Below, in pieces: positions 38,440 to 46,727 of a DNA stretch of 64,000 bases; the first letter of the stretch is position 1, and every line of letters starts with the position of its first letter. Origin of the DNA: Citricoccus sp. SGAir0253. GTDB taxonomy: Bacteria > Actinomycetota > Actinomycetes > Actinomycetales > Micrococcaceae. The stretch is from positions 186,001 through 250,000 of the forward strand of contig NZ_CP039424.1 of assembly GCF_005877055.1 (NCBI RefSeq). Reading direction: 5' to 3'. Below the pieces are notes generated by a model, which saw only the letters and a list, made by a program, of their open reading frames with translations, had not been told where the DNA came from and did not search any database. A program made the translations under genes and the position numbers.

Positions 38440-39775
38440 GGCGGGCTCCTATCGGGTCGTGGTGCCGTGGGCCCGGGAGGGACCGCGGCGGCAGGGGTGG
38501 ATGGTGGGGGAACGGTCTCCGGAGGCTGCTCCGGACGGCCCACGCCGTCAGGACGGCCGAGAGCTGGTCGCTCTCCGCGTGGGGCGTGATGAGGCCGGCA
38601 GCCTTGGCCTGCCCCACCACGGCGAACACGAGGGACGGGGGCTGGCGGGCCATGACGGCCAGGTCCTGGCGCCAGGCGGCGTGCAGGCGCAGCAGCTGCT
38701 CGGGCTGCCGCTGGGCCGTCGGCCAGAAGGTGCGCAGTTCCCGGCCGCCGGTGCCCCGGGACCGGTGCCGCAGGAGCACCCGGACCAGGTCCCCGATGCG
38801 CTCCTCGCAGCCCGCGATCCAGTCGCGGTGCTCCGCGGGCAGTCCGCGCAACGGGTACATGGACCGCCAGGTCGCGGCGAGCCGGGCCCACTGCGGATGG
38901 GGGTAGAGGGCCTGGCCGATCGCCGCGCTGATGAGCACGCGCAGGTACGGCATGGGGTGCGGATCGGTGCCGGTGGGCCGGAACACGAAGTACCGGGGGA
39001 GGCTGACCACCGCCAGCAGCCCCACGGTCGAGGTGATCCCGACCATGCCCACGGACCACAGGTCGGCCACGATCTCGCTGATCCACAGGGACCACGTGTC
39101 CCAGTGGCCGTCCGGCTCGCGCGCCGCCCACCGGTCCAGCTCGGCCTTGAGGGAGGGCACCAGGTCGTACAGGGCCGCGCCCTGGTGCCCCACCTCGTGG
39201 ATGAGCGAGGAGGCCAGGCCGCTGCCGATCATCCGCTCGCGGGGCAGCCGGATGATGCCCACCGGGTTCGGCTGGCCGCCCGGCAGCCGGGTCTTGGCCC
39301 GCCGGATGGCCGCCCCGGCCCCGCGGGCCAGGTACACGACCATGTGGGGGTCGCCCGGCGGCCGTGCCCGCACGGACAGGGCGTCCTGCGCGAGGATGTC
39401 CAGCCCGGCCAGCCACACCCCGGTGGAGTGCTCGCTGCGCTGGGTGACCACCTCCGTGAACAGGTCGAACTGGGCCAGGACCACGTTGAACTGCAGCCGC
39501 AGCATGACGAACCGCTTCTGCTGCTCGGCCGGTGGGGCGGTCCGGCCCTCCGCGTGCAGCCACTCGATGAACTCGCCGAGCCGGCGGCGCAGGTCATTGC
39601 GGCCCAGGTGCAGGAACCGCTCGATCTGCCACTGGGCGGCCGGCGGCAGGGCCGCGGCCAGCACCATGGTCTCGTGCATGACGAAGGGCCGGATGGTGTC
39701 CAGTCGCACGAGCAGGCTGTGCGCCTCGCCCTCGATCAGGTCGAAGCCGGCAGAGCGGTCGGCCACGTCCTCCAC
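38429..39775 (-). CDS. HExxH zinc metallopeptidase-like protein
   Basis: A 448-residue protein. SSLIHEVGHQGAALYDLVPSLK holds a canonical HExxH zinc motif (193-197), and WISEIVADLWS (about 232-241) places a Glu and Asp where gluzincins carry the third ligand. A hydrophobic stretch (VGITSTVGLLAVVSL) follows, and the protein ends in a Pro/His-rich tail. The upstream helices are rich in Arg and Leu. Family unknown to me. Twenty-seven bases separate it from the upstream small-protein gene. By position it is a good candidate for processing that protein. Confidence 0.75.
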   Translation of the reverse strand: MEDVADRSAGFDLIEGEAHSLLVRLDTIRPFVMHETMVLAAALPPAAQWQIERFLHLGRNDLRRRLGEFIEWLHAEGRTAPPAEQQKRFVMLRLQFNVVLAQFDLFTEVVTQRSEHSTGVWLAGLDILAQDALSVRARPPGDPHMVVYLARGAGAAIRRAKTRLPGGQPNPVGIIRLPRERMIGSGLASSLIHEVGHQGAALYDLVPSLKAELDRWAAREPDGHWDTWSLWISEIVADLWSVGMVGITSTVGLLAVVSLPRYFVFRPTGTDPHPMPYLRVLISAAIGQALYPHPQWARLAATWRSMYPLRGLPAEHRDWIAGCEERIGDLVRVLLRHRSRGTGGRELRTFWPTAQRQPEQLLRLHAAWRQDLAVMARQPPSLVFAVVGQAKAAGLITPHAESDQLSAVLTAWAVRSSLRRPFPHHPPLPPRSLPGPRHHDPIGARHAL

Positions 39776-39802
39776 CTCCTCCCTCGGCGCGTGCTCGCGG
39801 TC

Positions 39803-40573
39803 CTAGAGGCCCAGGAGGATGACCCGGTTGCCGCGGCGCACCCACCGGCCCTCCGTCCGGCCCCCGTCGTCCCCGTCGCCGCGGTCGTCGTACCGGTCGT
39901 AGTACCGGACGGCCCGGACGGGGGCTCCCCAGGTCCGCCCGGGTCCGCCGTAGGACTGGCGGCCGTAGCCGGACCGGGGGCGGCCGGGACGGGCGGGACG
40001 GAGCAGCGCGGGGGCGTACGTCCGTGCCGCGCTGCGGGTGGCGGCCCGGACGGCGGCGGCCGGGGGCACGGAGCGCGGGGTGCGCGCGGCGTTGCGGTAG
40101 GCGGCCCGGGCGAAGCGGATGTAGCGGCGGGCTGCCTCCTCCTCCGCCTCGGCCTCGTCCATCATCTCGGCCTCCTCGGCCTCGAGGAGGTTCCCGGCCA
40201 TGGCGCCGAGCTTGCCGCCGATCGCGGTGCCGATGCCCGGCGCCACGAACGATCCCAGCGCGCTGCCGACCACGGGCAGGGCGGTCTTCGCCACGGTCTT
40301 CAGGGCGCCGCCGACCATCCTGCCGATGGGGGACTTGATGAACTTCCCGGCGCCGCGGACCACGCTGCGCGCGAGCTTGCCGAGGAACTGGTCGAGCTCC
40401 TCCTCGGAACTCACGGACAGCAGCTCCAGGGCGAGTTCGGACTCCACCTCGGGGTCGATCTCGTCCTCGAGGTCCTGTCCCTCGAGGTCGGCGGACTCGA
40501 AGGCGTAGCCCTCGTCCTCTCCCTCGGAGGACCACTCGTAGTCGGTCTCGGATTCGCCAGCGTAGATGCTCAT
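39803..40573 (-). CDS. Small acidic/Gly-Ala-hydrophobic protein, paralogue 2
   Basis: A 256-residue protein in four parts. Residues 1-48 are acidic (starting SIYAGESETDYEW). LALELLSVSSEEELDQFLGKLAR (49-69) is a conserved amphipathic segment. Residues 75-130 are Gly/Ala-rich and hydrophobic with GxxxG spacing (IGRMVGGALK, LGSFVAPGIGTAIGGKLG). A basic helix and Arg/Tyr/Gly-rich tail follow, ending in EGRWVRRGNRVILLGL. The upstream gene encodes a paralogue with the same segments. An AGGAG ribosome site precedes the ATG. Composition fits a membrane-active or exported effector; no signal peptide is seen. Function unknown. Confidence 0.75.
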   Translation of the reverse strand: MSIYAGESETDYEWSSEGEDEGYAFESADLEGQDLEDEIDPEVESELALELLSVSSEEELDQFLGKLARSVVRGAGKFIKSPIGRMVGGALKTVAKTALPVVGSALGSFVAPGIGTAIGGKLGAMAGNLLEAEEAEMMDEAEAEEEAARRYIRFARAAYRNAARTPRSVPPAAAVRAATRSAARTYAPALLRPARPGRPRSGYGRQSYGGPGRTWGAPVRAVRYYDRYDDRGDGDDGGRTEGRWVRRGNRVILLGL

Positions 40574-40722
40574 GATCAGACTCCTTGCCTGGGGTGCCCG
40601 GTGGGCTGCGTGGATGGTGGATGGACGGGAACGGGACGGGCGCCGGAGACGGGCGGGAGGGGCCGGTGCCGGGCCGGGGGCGGTCCGGCGGCGGGGGTGT
40701 CGGGGAGGGGACGGAGGGCCGG

Positions 40723-41442
40723 TCACCCCGCGCCGAGGATGACGATGTTCCGGCCGCGGCGGACCCACCGACCGCTCGCGGCGCGGGCGGCCCCCGGCGT
40801 CCGGGGCGCGTCGAGGCGGGGCAGGACCTGGCGGGCCGAGGCGAGGGCGGCGTTCCGGGCCGCGATCATGGGGGGCGTGGTCGTCGGCGTCGCGGCGGCC
40901 CGACGGGCGGTCGAGCGGGCGAAGTCCACGAAGGTGCGGGCCGTCTGCAGCTCGCGGTCCTCCGGGGTGAGCCCCTCCAGGTCCAGGCCCGTCTCGAACT
41001 TCGTGCCGATCCACGAGCCGACCTTCCGGCCGACGTCCCCTCCGGCCCCCGGGGCCACGTAGTTGCCGATGGCCTGGCCGAGCTGGGGCAGCGCCCGGCG
41101 GGCCGCCGACTTCAGGACGTCCCCGACGGCGCGGCCGGCGGAGGAGTTCACGAACGCCTTGCCCGCGGACACGGCACTCTTGACGAGGTTGCCGAGGAAC
41201 TGGTCCAGCTCCGCCTCGTCGGAGACGGCGAGCAGCTCCGCGGCCAGGGCCATGTCGCTGGTCCCGCGGGTCACCTCGCCCCACAGCTCGCCGGCGTCGA
41301 GCTCGTCGGTCTCGGACTCGCCGGCCGGGGAGCCGTAGGCGGCCGCCGGAGACTGCTCGTAGGTGCCGTACTCGTCGGCGACCTCTCCCCACGTGCCGCC
41401 CTCGGACTCGTCCTCGAAGAGGGCCCGGTCGATGTCGTGCAT
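40723..41442 (-). CDS. Small acidic/Gly-Ala-hydrophobic protein, paralogue 1
   Basis: A 239-residue protein, first gene after the sigma-54 promoter. An acidic leader (residues 1-60, with GESETDELD) is followed by AAELLAVSDEAELDQFLGNL (67-86), a Gly/Ala hydrophobic segment (90-145, with ALPQLGQAIGNYVAPGAGG), a basic helical part (ELQTARTFVDFARSTARRAA) and a C-terminal GRWVRRGRNIVILGAG. Each block aligns with the paralogue at 39803-40573, and the C-terminal motif is nearly identical, suggesting a sorting or recognition tag. An expected 5' leader of about 60 bases precedes the ATG. Function unknown. Confidence 0.78.
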   Translation of the reverse strand: MHDIDRALFEDESEGGTWGEVADEYGTYEQSPAAAYGSPAGESETDELDAGELWGEVTRGTSDMALAAELLAVSDEAELDQFLGNLVKSAVSAGKAFVNSSAGRAVGDVLKSAARRALPQLGQAIGNYVAPGAGGDVGRKVGSWIGTKFETGLDLEGLTPEDRELQTARTFVDFARSTARRAAATPTTTPPMIAARNAALASARQVLPRLDAPRTPGAARAASGRWVRRGRNIVILGAG

Positions 41443-41511
41443 GGTTCTTCCTTCCGGGTACGGGCGGATCCGGTTGGTCCACCTCAGCGGAGGTCCGCTT
41501 ACCCCCTCCAC

Positions 41512-41527
41512 TGCACAATCCGTGCCA
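41512..41527 (-). promoter_or_regulatory. Sigma-54 (-24/-12) promoter
   Basis: On the minus strand TGGCACG-GATT-GTGCA fits the RpoN consensus TGGCACG-N4-TTGCW at every position but one, with exact GG-to-GC spacing. It lies 70 bases upstream of the first small-protein gene and downstream of rpoN. Confidence 0.85.
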
Positions 41528-41612
41528 CGCCCTCCGGGGATGCCGGCGGCGCGGGATCGCGCGGATCCCCGCCCGCGACGGGCGGTGCGGGGGCCTCCTG
41601 CCGGCGGACGGG

Positions 41613-41640
41613 GCGAAGCGGCCTTCGCGCGGGCCGCGAA
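41613..41640. promoter_or_regulatory. Candidate upstream activator site for the sigma-54 promoter
   Basis: Two overlapping perfect inverted repeats, GCGAAG-CGGC-CTTCGC (41613-41628) and TTCGCG-CGGGC-CGCGAA (41624-41640), lie about 110-140 bases upstream of the expected transcription start, where enhancer-binding proteins usually bind. Confidence 0.5.
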
Positions 41641-41679
41641 CCGGGCTTCGGGGGCGACGGGGGCGACGGCGCCGGGGCG

Positions 41680-42966
41680 TCAGCGCAGCGACGCGCGGTA
41701 CTTGGCGACGGTGCGCCGGGCGACGGGGAAGCCCCGGTGCCCCAGCTCCCCGCTCAGCAGGGCGTCGGTCCGGTGGCCGCCGGCCTCCCGGAGCAGCCGG
41801 GCGAGGGCGGCCCGGGCGGCCACCGAGGTGCCGAAGAGGAGGGCCAGGGGCTCCACGCGGCCCTCCGGCACCCGCATCCACTTGTCCTTGACGGCCCGGC
41901 TCACGGTGGAGGGGTGCATGCCGAGCTCGTGGGCCAGGGCCGTCCGGGTCAGCGGTCGGTGCCGGTCGGCCCCGGCCTCCAGGAATCCCCGCTGGAAGCC
42001 GACCGCGGCGCGGGCGACCCGCTCCAGCACGCTGGCCCGCGCGTCGATCTGCGCCAGCAGCCGGCGGGCCCGGTCCTCGTGGCCGCGCAGCCAGGCGCGC
42101 GCCTCCGCCGAGGCGGCCACGGCGGCGGGGACGGGGGCGATCGCCAGTCCGAACCACGCGCTGGCGGGGACCTCGACGTCGAGCCCGCCGTCCGCGGCCC
42201 GGTACACGAAGACGTCCGCCGGGACCCGGGCCGGCGGCTCGGCCTCGTCCCAGCGGACGGCCGGGCGGAGCCGGCGGCGCACCACCTCGAAGGCCTGGGC
42301 CGCCTGCGCCGGGGTGATCCCCAGCCGACGCGCGGCGCCGGCCGGGTCGTCGTCGGCGACCTCGGGCAGGCAGGAGGCCACGACGTCGGCGGTCCAGGCG
42401 GGCGCCGAGCCCGCGGCGACGAGCGCGGCGGCCTGCTCCGCGAGCAGCGTGGTGACGTCCGGGGCGCCGAGTCCCGGCGGCCCGGCGGCCCGGACGGCGC
42501 GCAGGGCCTCGGCGACCCGGCCCGGCTCCAGGCCGTGGAGCCGGGCGATCTCCCGGACGGGGGCGTCCAGCAGCCCGCGCTCGGTGAGGTGGCCCAGGAC
42601 CACGGTGAGCTCGGCGCCGTGGCCGGGGCGCACCTCGAGGCGCGCCTGGGCCTCCAGGGTGCGGAACTGGTCGGTGCCGGCGTCGGTGTCCTCGTGCAGT
42701 TCCCGACCGTGGGCGAGGTGCCGGCACCGCCGGCACGGTCCGCCGGCAGTGTGCCGGCCGCACCCCGGGCACGGCGCCCCGTCCGCCCGCTCGAGCACGG
42801 GGCTGTCCTGCAGGGCCCGTTCGGTGAGCTCCACGAGGCCGGCCTGCGTGGTGGTCAGCAGGCCGAGGGCCTGGACGAGGCCGGGCACGGCCCGGTGCTC
42901 GGTCCTCAGCGCCTGCTGCAGGGAGGGGCCGGGGGCCGCCGTGGGACCCGGGACGCCGGTGGGCAT
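41680..42966 (-). CDS. rpoN: RNA polymerase sigma-54 factor
   Basis: A 428-residue RpoN. Region I (LVQALGLLTTTQAGLVELTERALQDSPVLE) matches the activator-responsive Gln/Leu region. LTVVLGHLTERGLLD and LRAVRAAGPPGLGAPDVTTLLAEQ match the core-binding domain. RLLAQIDARASVLERVARAAVGFQRGFLE leads to the -12-binding helix-turn-helix (RTALAHELGMHPSTVSRAV), and the protein ends in the RpoN box ARRTVAKYR (416-424) recognising -24. Uniquely, residues 66-81 form CPGC-x8-CRRC, a possible zinc knuckle between regions I and III. Sigma-54 is generally absent from actinobacteria, so horizontal acquisition is likely. It is upstream of, and in line with, the operon it would transcribe. Confidence 0.96.
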   Translation of the reverse strand: MPTGVPGPTAAPGPSLQQALRTEHRAVPGLVQALGLLTTTQAGLVELTERALQDSPVLERADGAPCPGCGRHTAGGPCRRCRHLAHGRELHEDTDAGTDQFRTLEAQARLEVRPGHGAELTVVLGHLTERGLLDAPVREIARLHGLEPGRVAEALRAVRAAGPPGLGAPDVTTLLAEQAAALVAAGSAPAWTADVVASCLPEVADDDPAGAARRLGITPAQAAQAFEVVRRRLRPAVRWDEAEPPARVPADVFVYRAADGGLDVEVPASAWFGLAIAPVPAAVAASAEARAWLRGHEDRARRLLAQIDARASVLERVARAAVGFQRGFLEAGADRHRPLTRTALAHELGMHPSTVSRAVKDKWMRVPEGRVEPLALLFGTSVAARAALARLLREAGGHRTDALLSGELGHRGFPVARRTVAKYRASLR

Positions 42967-43039
42967 GGCTCAGGGTAGGCGGGACGGCGGACGATGGTCA
43001 GCGTCCGGAGGGCGGGCGAGGCGGAGTCCGCCATCCGTC

Positions 43040-43069
43040 GTGCAGTTGTGCACAAAGTGCAGTCGTGCA
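43040..43069. promoter_or_regulatory. Operator region of the TetR/MFS operon
   Basis: GTGCAGTTGTGCA (43040-43052) and GTGCAGTCGTGCA (43057-43069) are direct repeats 17 bases apart, and the first overlaps the palindrome TTGTGCACAA (43046-43055). A TAATTT box follows at 43071, so the TetR mRNA is probably leaderless and autoregulated. Confidence 0.6.
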
Positions 43070-43080
43070 ATAATTTCGGG

Positions 43081-43704
43081 ATGCCCCCTTCGGACGACCT
43101 CTCCCTGCGCGAGCGCAAGAAGCTCGAGACCTGGGCCCTCATCCACGACGCGGCCGCCGAACTGGCCCTGGACGAGGACACCACGTGCGTCACGGTGGAG
43201 GCGATCGCCAGCGAGGCCGGCGTCTCCCAGCGCACCTTCTTCAACTACTTCCCCACCAAGGAGGACGCCATCCTCGGCGTCCGGGCGCCTGCGGCCCCCG
43301 AGCTGCCGGAGGGCTTCCTCGACGGTGGGGACCTGCTGCGCCGCACCACCGAGCTGCTGCTGGACGTGAGCCGCAGCGGCTACGCGGACCGGGACGTGGA
43401 GCGGCGGGGCCGGCTGTTCGCCAAGTACCCGAACCTGCTCGTCCGCCGCCGCGAGCTGTCCCTGCAGTGCGAGGACCTCGTCCAGCAGGCGCTCGCCGAG
43501 GCCATGGCGGTGCACCCCGAGTGGTCGCGCGGCCTGCACGGCCACGGCGTGGAGGACACCGCCCGCATGCTGACCACCGCGGCCGGGGTCCCCCTGCGCT
43601 ACGCGGTCATGGCCCAGGGCCCCCTGCCCAGCGGCCAGCTCGAGCCGGAGACCGTCCGGGACGCGATCGAGTTGTTCCAGGACCTCTACGGGAAGTTGTC
43701 ATGA
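43081..43704 (+). CDS. TetR-family transcriptional regulator
   Basis: A 207-residue regulator. The helix-turn-helix is TVEAIASEAGVSQRTFFNYFPTKEDAILG, with the rest a helical ligand-binding domain. The ATG at 43081 is the first in frame after the operator region. Its TGA overlaps the ATG of the MFS gene (ATGA), so the two are coupled. Likely role: repression of the efflux pump until a toxic compound is bound. Confidence 0.92.
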   Translation: MPPSDDLSLRERKKLETWALIHDAAAELALDEDTTCVTVEAIASEAGVSQRTFFNYFPTKEDAILGVRAPAAPELPEGFLDGGDLLRRTTELLLDVSRSGYADRDVERRGRLFAKYPNLLVRRRELSLQCEDLVQQALAEAMAVHPEWSRGLHGHGVEDTARMLTTAAGVPLRYAVMAQGPLPSGQLEPETVRDAIELFQDLYGKLS

Positions 43705-45404
43705 CGACCGAGCAGACCCGCGCCCAGGCCTCCGCACCCACCGCCTCCACCACCCCCGCAGCGGCCGCGCCCGCGCGGCCCGCCCACGGCATCGTGCCCC
43801 TGTTCATCGGCCTGATGCTCTCCATGCTGCTGGCCGCCCTGAACCAGACGGTTCTCTCCACGGCGCTGCCCACGATCGTCGGCGAGCTCAACGGCGTGAG
43901 CCTCATGGTGTGGGTCATCACCGCCTACATCCTGGCCTCCACGATCATGATGCCGATCTACGGCAAGCTCGGCGACCAGATCGGCCGCAAGCCGCTGCTC
44001 ATCGGCGCGATCCTGGTGTTCATGGCCGGCTCCGTGGTCGGCGCCCTGGCCCAGGACATGACAGCCCTCATCATCGCCCGCGTCATCCAGGGCCTCGGCG
44101 GCGGCGGACTGATCATCCTGTCCCAGGCCGCGATCGCGGACGTGGTCCCGGCCCGCCAGCGCGGGAAGTACATGGGCATCATGGGCGGCGTCTTCGCCCT
44201 GTCCTCGGTGGCCGGGCCGCTGCTCGGCGGCTGGTTCACGGAGGGACCGGGCTGGCGCTGGGCGTTCTGGATCAACCTGCCCCTCGGCGTCGTGGCCCTG
44301 GCCGCGGCCCTGCGCTTCCTGGACCTGCCCCGGCCCCCCGGCCGGCCGCGCCTGGACTGGGGCGGCATGGCCCTCGTGACCGTCGCGACCACCGCCCTGA
44401 TCTTGGTCACCACGTGGGGCGGGCATTCCTACGCCTGGGGCGACCCCGTCATCCTGGGCCTGGCCGCGCTCGCCGTGGTGGCCGGCGTCGCGTTCGTGCT
44501 GGTCGAGCGCCGCGCCGCGGAGCCGATCCTGCCCCCGCACCTGTTCCACCGGCGCAACTTCAACCTGACCACCGCGGCGGGCCTGCTCACCGGTGTCGCG
44601 ATGTTCGGAGTGCTCGGCTACATGCCCACCTACCTGCAGATGGCCTTCGGCGTGGACGCGACCGCCTCGGGCCTGCTGATGATCCCCATGATGGCGATGA
44701 TCGTGGGCGCCTCGACGCTCTCCGGCCACTGGATCTCCCGGCACGGGCGCTACAAGGCGTACCCGATCGTCGGCAGCGTGATCGTGGCGGCGTCCATGGT
44801 GCTGCTGTCCTTCCTCGACCCGGCCCAGCCGGTGTGGGTGGCCAGCGGGATGCTCGCCCTGCTCGGGCTCGGCCTGGGCCTGTCCATGCAGGTGCTCGTG
44901 CTGGTGGTGCAGAACACCTTCCCGTCCGCACAGGTCGGCACGGCCACCGCGGCGAACAACTACTTCCGCCAGATCGGGGCCACGCTGGGCTCCTCGCTCG
45001 TGGGCAGCATCTTCGCCGCGCGGCTCTCGGCGCTGATCACCGAGCGGATGCCGGCGGCCGCCGCGGGGGCCGCCGGGAACCACGAGTCCCTGACGCCGGC
45101 CGCCGTCGCGCAGCTGCCGGGACCGGTGCGGGAGCTGGTGGTCCACGCCTACTCGGACGCGCTCACGCCGATCTTCCTGTGGGTCACGCCCCTGGCCGTG
45201 CTGGCCGCGGTGCTGCTGCTGTTCGTGCGCGAGCACCCGCTGGCCACCACGATCGAGCGGGACATCGCCCCGGAGCCGCTGGCCACCGGGAGCCTGTCCA
45301 TCGTGGCCCCGGCGGGCCCCGGCGGGGACGAGGACGGGCCGGCCCGGCCCGCCCCTCAGCGCCAGGAAAGGGACGCCAGCGCGGAGCGGCCGGCCTCGAG
45401 GTAG
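43701..45404 (+). CDS. MFS drug efflux transporter, DHA2 (14-TMS) type
   Basis: A 567-residue transporter. LNQTVLSTALPTIVGELNG (motif with D/N in TMS1), YGKLGDQIGRKPLLI (motif A), RVIQGLGGGGLIILSQAAIADVVPARQRGKYMGIMGGVFALSSVAGPLLGGWF (motifs B and C) are those of EmrB/QacA-type drug:proton antiporters. Leader residues 1-30 are Ala/Thr/Pro-rich and cytosolic. It is regulated by the coupled TetR. The last 49 bases overlap the 3' end of the opposing dsdA gene. Confidence 0.92.
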   Translation: MTTEQTRAQASAPTASTTPAAAAPARPAHGIVPLFIGLMLSMLLAALNQTVLSTALPTIVGELNGVSLMVWVITAYILASTIMMPIYGKLGDQIGRKPLLIGAILVFMAGSVVGALAQDMTALIIARVIQGLGGGGLIILSQAAIADVVPARQRGKYMGIMGGVFALSSVAGPLLGGWFTEGPGWRWAFWINLPLGVVALAAALRFLDLPRPPGRPRLDWGGMALVTVATTALILVTTWGGHSYAWGDPVILGLAALAVVAGVAFVLVERRAAEPILPPHLFHRRNFNLTTAAGLLTGVAMFGVLGYMPTYLQMAFGVDATASGLLMIPMMAMIVGASTLSGHWISRHGRYKAYPIVGSVIVAASMVLLSFLDPAQPVWVASGMLALLGLGLGLSMQVLVLVVQNTFPSAQVGTATAANNYFRQIGATLGSSLVGSIFAARLSALITERMPAAAAGAAGNHESLTPAAVAQLPGPVRELVVHAYSDALTPIFLWVTPLAVLAAVLLLFVREHPLATTIERDIAPEPLATGSLSIVAPAGPGGDEDGPARPAPQRQERDASAERPASR

Positions 45405-46717
45405 CCCCGCATCTCCTCCGGCGGCACCATGCTGCCGCCGGTGGACCAGACGACGTGGTTGGCCCCCTCCAGCGCGGCCTCCGAGAGCCCGACGGCGGCG
45501 CGGAAGTCCTCCGCGCCCGTCACCGTCCAGGGCCCCGGCAGCCCCGCGGTGGCCGAGGGCTCCACGGGCCAGGACTGGGTGCGGTGGACGACCTCGACGA
45601 GTCCCCGCATGCGGTCGTCGGACACGGTGAGGTAGCCGGCCACCAGGTCCTGGACGAGCTCCCCGACCACCTGGGAGGGCCGGCCCACGGCCAGCCCGTC
45701 CGCCACCGTCCGCCCGTCCAGGCCGATGTCCTGCACGCTGATCGCCCCGTGCAGCCCGGTGCGCACGCCGAGGGACATGGCGGGTGCCGCCGTGGGCTCG
45801 GCGAAGACGCAGTGCACGTGGTCGCCGAAGGCCAGCTTCAGCCCGTACGCCACTCCACCCGGTCCGCCGCCCACGCCGCAGGGCAGGTGCACGATGAGCG
45901 GGTGCTCCGCGTCCACGGGGACGTCGAGGGCGGCCAGCTGGCCGGCCAGCCGCCGGCCGGCCACGGCGTAGCCGGAGAACAGGGCCAGCGAGGACTCGTC
46001 GTCCACGAAGTGCACGCTGGGGTCCGCCTCGGCGGCCCGGCGCCCGGCGTCCACCGCGGCGGAGAAGTCGCCGGGGTGTTCGACCACCTCGACCCCGCGT
46101 GAGCGCAGCAGGTCCTTCTTCCACGCCCGGGCGTCCACGGACATGTGCACGGTGGTGCGGAAGCCCAGCTCCGAGGCGACGATGCCGATGGACAGGCCCA
46201 GGTTGCCCGTGGACCCGACGGCGATGCCGTGCTCGGCGAAGACCGCCCGGGCCTGCGGGCTGTCGGCGGCCACCCCGGCCTCCGCGGCCACCCGCTCGGC
46301 CACCTCGAGGACCTCGTGGATCCCGCCGCGGGCCTTGATGGACCCGCTCACGGGCAGGGCGTCGTCGCGCTTGACCCACAGCCGGCCCGGCAGCCGCCGG
46401 CCGGTCAGCCGGTCCAGCTCCGCCTGCAGTGCGGGCGCCCGCAGGAGCGGGGACTCGAGGATGCCGTCCGTGGGCGCCGAGGCCGGGAAGTGCTCGAGGA
46501 ACCACGGGGCGAACCGGCGGAACCGGGCGCGCGCCTCCTCCACCCGGTCCGCCACCTGCGGCGAGCGGCCCAGGACGTCCGCGGCCGGCGTCGGGGTCCC
46601 GCGGAACCAGGCGGACTCCCGGCCCGCCGCGAGGCGGGCGACCACGGGGTCGCGGAGCAGGTCGTCGAGCGCCCGGGGGGCGCTGCCGGCGGCGGTGCCG
46701 TTCGGGGGAGTGTCCAT
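45356..46717 (-). CDS. dsdA: D-serine ammonia-lyase
   Basis: A 453-residue PLP enzyme converting D-serine to pyruvate and ammonia. LWVKRDDALPVSGSIKARGGIHEVL contains the PLP lysine, IAVGSTGNLGLSIGI the phosphate-binding turn, and VHLPCGVGGGPGGVAYGLKLAFGDHVHCVFAEPT is typical of DsdA. Length and the late TVADGLAVGRPSQVVGELVQDLVAGYLTVSDD segment agree with the family. Role: detoxifying D-serine or using it as carbon/nitrogen source. Confidence 0.94.
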   Translation of the reverse strand: MDTPPNGTAAGSAPRALDDLLRDPVVARLAAGRESAWFRGTPTPAADVLGRSPQVADRVEEARARFRRFAPWFLEHFPASAPTDGILESPLLRAPALQAELDRLTGRRLPGRLWVKRDDALPVSGSIKARGGIHEVLEVAERVAAEAGVAADSPQARAVFAEHGIAVGSTGNLGLSIGIVASELGFRTTVHMSVDARAWKKDLLRSRGVEVVEHPGDFSAAVDAGRRAAEADPSVHFVDDESSLALFSGYAVAGRRLAGQLAALDVPVDAEHPLIVHLPCGVGGGPGGVAYGLKLAFGDHVHCVFAEPTAAPAMSLGVRTGLHGAISVQDIGLDGRTVADGLAVGRPSQVVGELVQDLVAGYLTVSDDRMRGLVEVVHRTQSWPVEPSATAGLPGPWTVTGAEDFRAAVGLSEAALEGANHVVWSTGGSMVPPEEMRGYLEAGRSALASLSWR

Positions 46718-46727
46718 GGCTTTCAGG

